The notes below the pieces were generated by a model that did no database searches, was not told where the DNA came from, and worked only from the letters and a program-made list of their open reading frames with translations. The position numbers were made by a program, and so were the translations under genes. Positions 7,042 to 13,367 of a DNA stretch of 15,905 bases are shown here, piece by piece. This DNA is from an uncultured Coprococcus sp. (lineage in GTDB: Bacteria > Bacillota > Clostridia > Lachnospirales > Lachnospiraceae): positions 1 through 15,905 of the forward strand of contig URJU01000032.1 in NCBI GenBank assembly GCA_900548315.1, given 5' to 3'. Numbering within the stretch: position 1 is the stretch's first letter; every line of letters begins with the position of its first letter.

Positions 7042-8448
7042 ATGGGTGGATTTTTTGGAGTAGCGGCAAAAGATGACTGTGTGTTTGATCTGTTCTTTGG
7101 AATAGACTATCATTCACATCTTGGAACAAGGCGCGGAGGCATGACAGTGTATGGAGATAAGGGATTTGACAGATCCATACACAATATCGAGAATGCTCCA
7201 TTCAGAACAAAGTTCGACAAAGATATGCAGAACATGAAGGGTTATTTGGGAATAGGATGTATATCCGATTATGAGCCACAGCCACTCATAGTACGTTCAC
7301 ATCACGGAACATATGCCCTGACAACTGTCAGCAAGATCAACAACGTTGACGAGATATCCAAGGAGATATTTGATCAGGGACATTCACATTTCCTTGAGAT
7401 GAGCGGAGGGGATATCAACAGCACAGAGCTGGTGGCAGCCCTTATCAACCAGAAGGATAATCTGATAGACGGAATAAGATATGCGCTGGAGAAGATAGAT
7501 GGTTCTCTGTCACTCCTGCTCATGAACCAGAATGGAATATATGCAGCCAGGGATATGCATGGAAGAACTCCTGTGGTCATAGGCAAGAAGGATGGTGCAT
7601 TCTGTGCGTCATTTGAGAACTTTGCCTACAAGAACCTTGGATACCATGACTATAAAGAACTCGGTCCTGGTGAGGTTGTCGTACTCACGCCGTCCAACTG
7701 CGTGACGCTTGTGCAGCCGGGCAAGGACATGAAGATATGTACCTTCCTGTGGGTATACTATGGTTACCCTGCAAGTTCATACGAGGGTATGAGTGTAGAG
7801 CAGATGAGATACAACTGCGGAGCCAGCATGGCAAAGAGAGATAACGTTAAGCCTGATATCGTAGCCGGAGTTCCAGATTCAGGAACAGCGCATGCAGTCG
7901 GCTATGCCAATGAGTCAGGAATACCTTTCTCAAGACCATTCATCAAGTACACACCGACATGGCCACGTTCATTTATGCCGACTATACAGAGCCAGCGTAA
8001 TCTCATAGCCAAGATGAAACTTCTGGCAGTTGAGGATCTCATCAAGGACAAGAGCCTTCTGCTTATAGACGATTCTATCGTGCGTGGAACACAGCTCAGA
8101 GAGACAACTGAGTACCTTTTTGACAGTGGTGCAAAGGAAGTCCACATCAGACCTGCGTGTCCACCACTTGTATACGGATGCAAATACCTTAACTTCTCAA
8201 GATCATCATCAGAGATGGATCTGATAACAAGAAGAGTTATCGAGAGACTTGAGAATGGAAATGTGACAGATGAGGTACTTCAGGAGTACACAGATCCTGA
8301 TTCTGAGAAGTACGAGAAGATGGTTGACGAGATCTGCAAGGAACTGCATTTCACATCACTCAGATTCAACAGACTTGATGATATGCTTGAGGCGTGCGGA
8401 GTTGAGAAGTGCAAGCTCTGTACATACTGCTGGGATGGCAAGGAGTAA
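7042..8448 (+). CDS. PurF-like phosphoribosyltransferase lacking the glutaminase Cys
   Basis: Homologue of glutamine-PRPP amidotransferase (PurF), the first enzyme of purine synthesis, 468 residues. The PRPP-binding loop is complete at about residues 339-350 (L-L-L-I-D-D-S-I-V-R-G-T), as is V-A-G-V-P-D-S-G-T-A-H-A-V-G-Y. The N-terminal Ntn-glutaminase domain keeps its fold (for example A-A-R-D-M-H-G-R-T-P and P-G-E-V-V-V-L) but has lost its chemistry: PurF begins M-C-G-I-F-G, and here it is M-G-G-F-F-G, with Gly2 for the nucleophile Cys. The H-x-R-Y-S/T-T and H-N-G motifs are also gone. Four C-terminal cysteines (C452, C457, C460, C463) recall the Fe-S ligands of Bacillus-type PurF. Start: AGGAGG at 7030-7035, six bases before the ATG; the upstream frame contains no Cys. 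It probably is not the housekeeping PurF. The rhodanese/TtcA-like gene follows after 89 bases. Confidence 0.85.
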   Translation: MGGFFGVAAKDDCVFDLFFGIDYHSHLGTRRGGMTVYGDKGFDRSIHNIENAPFRTKFDKDMQNMKGYLGIGCISDYEPQPLIVRSHHGTYALTTVSKINNVDEISKEIFDQGHSHFLEMSGGDINSTELVAALINQKDNLIDGIRYALEKIDGSLSLLLMNQNGIYAARDMHGRTPVVIGKKDGAFCASFENFAYKNLGYHDYKELGPGEVVVLTPSNCVTLVQPGKDMKICTFLWVYYGYPASSYEGMSVEQMRYNCGASMAKRDNVKPDIVAGVPDSGTAHAVGYANESGIPFSRPFIKYTPTWPRSFMPTIQSQRNLIAKMKLLAVEDLIKDKSLLLIDDSIVRGTQLRETTEYLFDSGAKEVHIRPACPPLVYGCKYLNFSRSSSEMDLITRRVIERLENGNVTDEVLQEYTDPDSEKYEKMVDEICKELHFTSLRFNRLDDMLEACGVEKCKLCTYCWDGKE

Positions 8449-8537
8449 ACTGCGGATGACGGCGATGCCATATGCGGCAGACAGTATCATATATAAAATA
8501 ATCAATTTGTAATAGTAAGAAAAACGGTGACAGGGAT

Positions 8538-9752
8538 ATGGCATTAGAAAATTCAAAGGAAATCACAATAGAAGAGATACAGGAACTGGATAAGGATTCG
8601 TATCAGATGGTTGACATCAGAGATGAAGTTGAGATATCCCACGGAGCCATCCCGGGAGCGGTGACAGTTCCTGCGGACAGTCTGATGCCGGAGCATTTGG
8701 CGGAGGGCGCAGGTGAACTGTTCCCTGCAGAGAAATATATTTCCGGGGACAATTCAAAAGGGAAAAAACTCATAATCTGCTGCACCCGCGGAACCAACAG
8801 CATTCCGCTGGCGGAGAGACTTACAGAGCTGGGATACGATGCAGTGAGCCTAAAAGGTGGCTATATATCATGGCTGCTCTATACCATGGGAAAGCAGGAG
8901 CAGACTGACATATGTGCCGATGTGGAGAAGAGCCTCCGCAAGAAGTTTCACAAGAAGATATGGTGCAACTTCACAAAGGCTATCAACAGGTATGAGCTGG
9001 TGAAGGAAGGCGATAGGATAGCCGTGTGTATATCGGGCGGCAAGGATTCTTTCCTCATGGCGAAGTGCTTTCAGGAGCTGAAGAGACACAATAAGTTCCC
9101 GTTTGAACTTAAGTTTATAGTCATGGATCCGGGGTACAGTCCGGCAAACCGCAAGGTCATAGAGGATAATGCCAGGATGCTGAACATTCCTATCCAGATA
9201 TTTGAGTCAGATATATTTGACTCGGTGTACAACGTTGAGAAGTCACCGTGCTACCTCTGTGCCAGGATGAGACGTGGTCATCTGTACAGCTATGCAAAAG
9301 AGCTTGGCTGTAACAAGATAGCTCTTGGACATCATTATGACGATGTCATAGAGACTATACTCATGGGTATGCTCTACGGGGCGCAGATGCAGACCATGAT
9401 GCCGAAACTTCACAGCACCAACTTTGAGGGCATGGAGCTCATCAGACCTCTTTATATGGTGAGGGAGGACGACATCAAAGCGTGGAGGGATTATAATGAA
9501 CTTCATTTTATACAGTGTGCATGTAAGTTCACGGACACATGTACCACCTGCAACAATGAGGAGACAAAGTCCAAGCGTCAGGAGATCAAGCAGCTCATAG
9601 CAACACTCAAGAAGACCAACCCATTTGTGGAGGGCAACATATTCAAGAGTGTGGAGAATGTCAATATAGATACTCTTATTGAGTACAAGCAAGGCGGTGT
9701 GAGACACAGTTTTCTGGATGCTTATGATGAGAAAAACGGCAAGACAGAATAG
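8538..9752 (+). CDS. rhodanese domain fused to TtcA-like PP-loop thiolase
   Basis: A sulfur-transfer enzyme of 404 residues with two parts. Residues about 8-120 form a rhodanese domain: M-V-D-I-R-D is the entry motif, and Cys82 in C-T-R-G-T-N-S would carry the persulfide. Residues about 140-390 are an ATP-pyrophosphatase of the TtcA/TtuA type, with the PP-loop S-G-G-K-D-S at 166-171, C238-Y-L-C241, and G-H-H-Y-D-D. TtcA makes 2-thiocytidine in tRNA with an Fe-S cluster. Here an extra cluster of cysteines (C327, C329, C335, C338) lies at the point where TtcA relatives have C-terminal zinc or Fe-S cysteines. The fusion suggests that sulfur passes from the rhodanese Cys to the adenylated substrate. 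Whether the substrate is tRNA is inference. Start: GGTGA at 8526-8530, seven bases before the ATG. A strong terminator follows. Confidence 0.88.
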   Translation: MALENSKEITIEEIQELDKDSYQMVDIRDEVEISHGAIPGAVTVPADSLMPEHLAEGAGELFPAEKYISGDNSKGKKLIICCTRGTNSIPLAERLTELGYDAVSLKGGYISWLLYTMGKQEQTDICADVEKSLRKKFHKKIWCNFTKAINRYELVKEGDRIAVCISGGKDSFLMAKCFQELKRHNKFPFELKFIVMDPGYSPANRKVIEDNARMLNIPIQIFESDIFDSVYNVEKSPCYLCARMRRGHLYSYAKELGCNKIALGHHYDDVIETILMGMLYGAQMQTMMPKLHSTNFEGMELIRPLYMVREDDIKAWRDYNELHFIQCACKFTDTCTTCNNEETKSKRQEIKQLIATLKKTNPFVEGNIFKSVENVNIDTLIEYKQGGVRHSFLDAYDEKNGKTE

Positions 9753-9773
9753 ACAGCAAGATATTTATTTAAA

Positions 9774-9832
9774 AAAAGGGATTATATCGGATCATGCATA
9801 GATTGGTGATTAGATATAGTCCCTTTTGTATT
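9774..9832 (+). terminator. intrinsic terminator after the thiolase gene
   Basis: A 15-bp stem with one G-U pair (9774-9788 with 9813-9827) encloses a 24-base loop that can form a further 5-bp inner stem. A T-rich tail follows (CCCTTTTGTATTT). The A-rich 5' arm means it may also work on the other strand. Confidence 0.8.
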
Positions 9833-9857
9833 TAAAATAAGAATTTTATTTTATGTG

Positions 9858-9886
9858 TTGACATATAATTAAATATATGTTTAAAT
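9858..9886 (+). promoter_or_regulatory. promoter of the metal-efflux operon
   Basis: A perfect TTGACA at 9858-9863, a 17-base spacer, then TTAAAT at 9881-9886 (four of six). The start site near 9893 gives a leader of about 107 bases. The leader can form AGATTC/GAATCT (9893-9898 with 9912-9917) and an eight-pair stem with a 2-base bulge (GAAAG-TTA with TAACTTTC, about 9923-9959). Confidence 0.65.
9861..9880. promoter_or_regulatory. operator-like dyad overlapping the -35 box
   Basis: ACATATA, six bases, TATATGT: a perfect 7-bp inverted repeat that starts within TTGACA and fills the spacer. A second partial dyad (TATG-N10-CATA) covers the -10 region. This is where an ArsR-family repressor would be expected to bind; the gene for one lies at the end of the unit. 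Confidence 0.5.
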
Positions 9887-9999
9887 GTTCATAGATTCAA
9901 CGAGGATAATGGAATCTGTGCGAAAGAGTTAGATGAAAATGATAGCTTATTAACTTTCAAAAATGAATAAGAAAATATGATGAGAAGGAGATTACTATT

Positions 10000-10215
10000 A
10001 TGAAGAAGTACAAGATTGAAGTTGATTGTGCAAACTGCGCAGCAAAGATGGAGGATGCAACTAAGAAGGTGTCAGGTGTTAAGGATGCGGCTGTGGCATT
10101 CATGGCTCAGAAGATGAGTGTTGAGTTTGAGGATGGAGCAGACGAGGCTGAGGTTATGAAGAATGTTCTTAAGGCATGTAAGAAGGTAGAGCCTGACTGT
10201 GAGATATTTATGTAA
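10000..10215 (+). CDS. free-standing heavy-metal-associated (HMA) domain protein
   Basis: A 71-residue protein consisting of a single HMA domain (ferredoxin-like fold) with the metal-binding pair C10-A-N-C13 in the first loop. Such domains bind soft or divalent metal ions and act either as chaperones (CopZ-like) or as the N-terminal part of P1B ATPases. The next gene is a P1B ATPase without such a domain, so this looks like the detached N-terminal domain of that pump and probably delivers or senses its metal. An acidic Glu/Asp-rich stretch lies around residues 46-53. Start: AAGGAG about ten bases upstream. The metal is inferred from the pump's Zn/Cd/Pb signatures; Met-x-Cys-x-x-Cys, the usual copper form, is here D-C-A-N-C, which favours Zn/Cd over Cu. 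Confidence 0.9.
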   Translation: MKKYKIEVDCANCAAKMEDATKKVSGVKDAAVAFMAQKMSVEFEDGADEAEVMKNVLKACKKVEPDCEIFM

Positions 10216-10242
10216 TCACAATTCGTTATGTGTCATGGTATT

Positions 10243-10290
10243 GCAAAGCAGGTTTGGAAATGTATCAGCATTCCGATTCCTGCTTTGTTT
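10243..10290 (+). terminator. attenuator-like hairpin between HMA gene and ATPase gene
   Basis: A 9-bp stem CAAAGCAGG/CCTGCTTTG (10244-10252 with 10279-10287) encloses a second stem GGAA(A)TG/CATTCC (10256-10262 with 10269-10274, one bulge). The tail TTTC is short on U. It could reduce read-through, so that the small HMA protein is made in excess over the pump. Confidence 0.5.
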
Positions 10291-10308
10291 CATATAAGAT
10301 ATATGAAA
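10288..10308. promoter_or_regulatory. perfect operator-like dyad upstream of the ATPase gene
   Basis: TTTCATATA-AGA-TATATGAAA is a perfect 9-bp inverted repeat 30 bases before the ATPase start. It shares the CATATA/TATATG half-sites with the dyad at 9861-9880. A palindrome AAAATATATTTT follows directly. It could be a protein-binding site or part of the preceding hairpin tail. Confidence 0.45.
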
Positions 10309-10338
10309 AATATATTTTATACCAGATAGGAGGATGTT

Positions 10339-12252
10339 ATGACAAAGAAACAGAAAAAGGTCCTTATAAGGATTATAGTATCGGCGGTTCTTCTCATCGC
10401 TATGGCTGTCACATTTACGGTGCTTGACAAGAGTGGGATGGTGAATCTTGAGAATCCGTCAGTTATGTGGCGATGCATAGAGATTGTGGCTTACCTGATC
10501 CCGTATCTCATTATCGGTTACGATATACTTAAGAAGGCGTTTCTTGGAATTATACACGGAGAGGTATTTGATGAGAATTTCCTTATGGCTATTGCAACGG
10601 TCGGCGCCATGGTGCTCGGTGAGTACAAGGAGGCATCAGCGGTTATGCTGTTTTACCAGGTTGGTGAGTTATTCCAGAGTTATGCCGTGGGCAAGAGCAG
10701 AAAGAATATCACAGCACTTATGGATATCCGTCCTGACTATGCGAACATAGAGAAGGATGGCAAGCTGGAACAGGTGGATCCGGATGACGTTCAGATCGGA
10801 ACAGTCATAGTCGTACAGCCGGGCGAGAAGGTGCCTATCGATGGTAAGGTTGTGGAGGGCTCATCCTCACTCAACACAAGTGCTCTCACAGGAGAGAGTG
10901 TCCCTAGAGAGGTTCATGTGGGTGATGAGATCATCAGTGGATGCGTCAACCTCAACGGACTTATAAAGATCGAGACAACCAAGGAGTTTGGAGAGTCAAC
11001 CGTATCCAAGATACTTGATCTTGTCGAGAACTCAAGCATGAAGAAGTCCAGATCAGAGAACTTCATCACGAGATTTGCAAAGTATTACACGCCGGCTGTA
11101 TGTATCGCGGCACTTGCACTTGCAGTTCTTCCGCCGTTGGTAAACATTGTCATGGGTAACCCGGCTGCATGGTCCAAGTGGATCATCAGAGCTCTGACAA
11201 CACTTGTTATCAGCTGTCCATGTGCACTGGTAATATCCATCCCACTGAGTTTCTTCGGTGGAATCGGAGGAGCATCGGCAAAGGGGATCCTTGTAAAAGG
11301 TTCCAACTACCTTGAGGCTCTTTCATATACGAAATATGTTGTGTGTGACAAGACAGGAACACTGACAAAGGGTGTGTTCCAGGTTACAGAGATACATCCG
11401 GTTTCCGGTATGAGCGAGGCTGATCTGCTTGAGAAGGCAGCATTTGTCGAGAGCTATTCAAACCATCCTATCAGCAAGAGTTTGAAGGAGGCGTACGGCA
11501 GGGAAATCGACAACAACAGAGTCACAGACGCAAAAGAAATCAGTGGACACGGCGTATCAGCAGTCGTGGATGGACATGAGGTCGCAGCGGGAAATGTCAA
11601 ACTCATGAAGAAGATGAACATAGAGGCAGCGGTTCCCGCGTCAGTTGGAACAGAGATACATGTGGCAGTGGATGGGAAATATGCCGGATACATTCTGATA
11701 TCTGATGTTGTAAAGCCAAATGCAAAGGAGGCCATAAGTGGGCTCAAGGCAGCAGGCGTGGAGAAGGTCGTCATGCTCACCGGAGATGCCAAGAAGGTTG
11801 CTGACGCAGTGGGAAGAGAACTTGGCGTGGATGAGGTCAGAAGTGAACTTCTTCCGGGTGATAAGGTAGACGAGGTTGAGAAACTCATAGCAGCCAAGGG
11901 CGAAAAAGAAAAACTTGCATTTGTGGGTGATGGAATAAATGACGCTCCTGTGCTTTCAAGAGCAGATATAGGAATTGCGATGGGAGCCCTTGGTTCGGAT
12001 GCAGCCATCGAGGCTGCTGATATAGTCCTCATGGATGACGATCCGGCAAAGATAGCCACAGCCATGAAGATATCCAAGAAGACACTCAGGATAGTTCATC
12101 AGAATATCGTGTTTGCACTTGTGATCAAGTTTGCGTGCCTTGCACTTGGAGCAGTTGGATTTGTCAATATGTGGTGGGCGATATTCGCTGATGTTGGAGT
12201 TATGATCCTTGCGGTGTTAAATGCAACAAGAGCACTCAGTTTCAAAGAATAA
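10339..12252 (+). CDS. P1B-type Zn2+/Cd2+/Pb2+-exporting ATPase (CadA/ZntA-like)
   Basis: Heavy-metal-transporting P-type ATPase of 637 residues that pumps metal out of the cell with ATP. Visible parts are, in order: N-terminal helices from about residue 9; the actuator motif T-G-E-S-V-P; the ion-path Cys-Pro-Cys at 293-295; the phosphorylated Asp337 in D-K-T-G-T-L-T; the His376-Pro377 motif that binds ATP in P1B pumps; G-D-G-I-N-D-A-P at about 530-537; and Asp618 (A-D-V-G) in the last helix. CPC plus this Asp is the signature of the Zn/Cd/Pb subgroup (P1B-2). There is no N-terminal metal-binding domain: the protein begins M-T-K-K-Q-K-K and enters the membrane at once, while the HMA domain is encoded by the gene before. 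Start: AGGAGG at 10328-10333. An ArsR gene follows after 86 bases. Confidence 0.96.
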   Translation: MTKKQKKVLIRIIVSAVLLIAMAVTFTVLDKSGMVNLENPSVMWRCIEIVAYLIPYLIIGYDILKKAFLGIIHGEVFDENFLMAIATVGAMVLGEYKEASAVMLFYQVGELFQSYAVGKSRKNITALMDIRPDYANIEKDGKLEQVDPDDVQIGTVIVVQPGEKVPIDGKVVEGSSSLNTSALTGESVPREVHVGDEIISGCVNLNGLIKIETTKEFGESTVSKILDLVENSSMKKSRSENFITRFAKYYTPAVCIAALALAVLPPLVNIVMGNPAAWSKWIIRALTTLVISCPCALVISIPLSFFGGIGGASAKGILVKGSNYLEALSYTKYVVCDKTGTLTKGVFQVTEIHPVSGMSEADLLEKAAFVESYSNHPISKSLKEAYGREIDNNRVTDAKEISGHGVSAVVDGHEVAAGNVKLMKKMNIEAAVPASVGTEIHVAVDGKYAGYILISDVVKPNAKEAISGLKAAGVEKVVMLTGDAKKVADAVGRELGVDEVRSELLPGDKVDEVEKLIAAKGEKEKLAFVGDGINDAPVLSRADIGIAMGALGSDAAIEAADIVLMDDDPAKIATAMKISKKTLRIVHQNIVFALVIKFACLALGAVGFVNMWWAIFADVGVMILAVLNATRALSFKE

Positions 12253-12307
12253 TGAAGATCGGGATTGAAACTATCTATATACGATCATTACATGGATGCA
12301 GTATCAA

Positions 12308-12323
12308 TTCCTATATATATGAA
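12308..12323. promoter_or_regulatory. operator-like dyad upstream of arsR-family gene
   Basis: TTCCTATA directly abuts TATATGAA: inverted half-sites that match in seven of eight positions, ending a few bases before the ribosome site GAGGAA (12328-12333). It resembles the two dyads further upstream, which suggests autoregulation, but the AT-rich context makes chance likely enough for caution. Confidence 0.35.
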
Positions 12324-12338
12324 AGATGAGGAATATAC

Positions 12339-12704
12339 ATGGGAGAAATTCATCTGCCTCATTGTCACTGCGACAATGAGAACAAAATCATAAATTGCAT
12401 GCCGTCTGCTGATGACTGCAGTGGCATGGCAGATATATTCAAGCAGCTCAGCGATGGCAGCAGACTCAGGATACTCTGGATGCTGTGCCATCTGGAGGAA
12501 TGTGTGAGCAACATAGCCGCCGCCATGGAGATGAGTGATCCGGCTGTATCACATCACCTGAAACAGCTCAAGAGCAGCGGTCTTATCGTAAGCCGCAGAG
12601 AGGGCAAGGAGGTATACTACAAGCTGGCAGACACGGAGACCGCCAGACTTGTCCACAAGGTATGCGAGGAGATGTTTCAGATAACATGTCCGCTTGAAAA
12701 ATAG
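12339..12704 (+). CDS. ArsR/SmtB-family metal-sensing repressor
   Basis: Winged-helix repressor of 121 residues, typical of metal sensors that leave DNA when Zn, Cd or Pb binds. The recognition helix is around residues 66-83 (S-D-P-A-V-S-H-H-L-K-Q-L), followed by the wing R-R-E-G-K-E-V-Y-Y. The N-terminal tail is rich in ligands: H5, H8, C9, H10, C11, C20 and C27. The alpha-3 position that reads E-x-C-V-C-D in CadC is here E-E-C55-V-S, with only one Cys, so metal could be held by Cys55 plus the N-terminal cysteines. A second site is possible at the C-terminal helix (D98, H106, C109, E110). Start: GAGGAA at 12328-12333. It follows the efflux pump and most likely represses this unit. A terminator ends it. 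Confidence 0.93.
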   Translation: MGEIHLPHCHCDNENKIINCMPSADDCSGMADIFKQLSDGSRLRILWMLCHLEECVSNIAAAMEMSDPAVSHHLKQLKSSGLIVSRREGKEVYYKLADTETARLVHKVCEEMFQITCPLEK

Positions 12705-12721
12705 AATAATATGACGGATAG

Positions 12722-12766
12722 ATCCCCGTCGGTACTGAACAGATCAGTGTCGGCGGGGATTTTTTG
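12722..12766 (+). terminator. strong intrinsic terminator of the metal unit
   Basis: A 17-bp GC-rich stem with three G-U pairs (12722-12738 with 12744-12760), loop ACAGA, followed by a T run to 12765. It separates the metal-efflux genes from the GntR/ABC genes. Confidence 0.92.
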
Positions 12767-12816
12767 TGCGGATAATAAGAAAATATATAGTTCTATGTCG
12801 CAAAACAAAATAACAG

Positions 12817-12845
12817 TTGACATACACCTGTACATAGTGTATATA
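12817..12845 (+). promoter_or_regulatory. promoter and likely GntR operator
   Basis: TTGACA at 12817-12822 with a 17-base spacer to TATATA (12840-12845); TATAAC at 12844-12849 is an alternative -10 with too long a spacer. Between the boxes an inverted repeat ATACAC-N9-GTGTAT (12822-12827 with 12837-12842) lies where a YtrA-type GntR repressor would block polymerase. This suggests autoregulation of the operon. Confidence 0.6.
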
Positions 12846-12876
12846 TAACATATAAACAGTTGAGGGAGGTATGTAT

Positions 12877-13248
12877 ATGAGGCTTTCTCAGAATTCAGGA
12901 GTGCCTATATATCAGCAGATAGCGGACAGTTTCAAGTCGGATATATTGGCCGGCAAGTATGCCCAGGGTGAGTATCTGCCGTCTATCAGAGGACTGGCGC
13001 GGGATCTGAAGATAAGTGTTATCACAACCATGAAAGCATATGAGCTGTTAGAACAGGAAGGGCTGGTCACGGCTGAACAGGGCAAGGGCTTTTATGTGAA
13101 TGCACAGGACAGTGAGATGCTGATAGAGCAGCATCTTCGAAAGGTCGAGGCATCTTTGACGGAGGCCATAGCTGCGGCACGTATTGCAGGTTTGTCGGAC
13201 GATGAACTAAAGAATATGCTTGATGCCCTGCTTATGGTACAGGACTGA
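12877..13248 (+). CDS. GntR-family regulator, YtrA subfamily
   Basis: A DNA-binding protein of 123 residues. The winged helix-turn-helix is at about residues 8-75, with the GntR hallmarks P-I-Y-Q-Q-I-A-D, L-P-S-I-R-G-L-A, T-T-M-K-A-Y-E-L-L-E-Q-E-G and G-K-G-F-Y-V. Only about 45 residues of helical tail follow, which is the short dimerisation region of the YtrA subfamily and not a ligand-binding FCR or UTRA domain. Two ATGs lie six bases apart (12871 and 12877). The second is preferred because GGGAGG (12864-12869) is then seven bases away and not one. YtrA-type regulators usually repress an ABC transporter operon in which they are the first gene, exactly the arrangement here. In Bacillus and Staphylococcus relatives respond to cell-wall-active or membrane-active peptides; the inducer here is unknown. 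Confidence 0.93.
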   Translation: MRLSQNSGVPIYQQIADSFKSDILAGKYAQGEYLPSIRGLARDLKISVITTMKAYELLEQEGLVTAEQGKGFYVNAQDSEMLIEQHLRKVEASLTEAIAAARIAGLSDDELKNMLDALLMVQD

Positions 13249-13256
13249 CGATCTGA

Positions 13257-13320
13257 CAGGCAGGGAACAAAGCAGGCAGAGAACAAAGCAGGCAGAGAAC
13301 AAAGCAGACAGAGAATAGGG
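13257..13320 (+). repeat. four-copy 16-bp tandem repeat
   Basis: Units of 16 bp (consensus CAGGCAGAGAACAAAG) at 13257-13272, 13273-13288, 13289-13304 and 13305-13320. The first has one change, the second and third are identical, and the fourth diverges at its end. The strand has no T until the last unit. It lies between the regulator stop and the ATPase ribosome site, with no spacers, so it is a minisatellite and not a CRISPR array. Confidence 0.9.
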
Positions 13321-13367
13321 AAAAAAAAGACATGAAGAGAGTTTAAGGTTTAATGGAGGATTGGATG

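Noticed and set aside
10230..10427. 65-codon frame overlapping the start of the ATPase gene
   Set aside because: It crosses the hairpin and the true ribosome site in another frame, and the ATPase frame has full family motifs.
11454..12077. 207-codon open frame on the - strand opposite the ATPase gene
   Set aside because: Its Ser/Ala/Thr-rich translation is what results from reading the reverse complement of the coding strand; no start signal or family resemblance.
13257..13320. CRISPR array
   Set aside because: The 16-bp units are directly adjacent with no spacers, and no cas gene is present.
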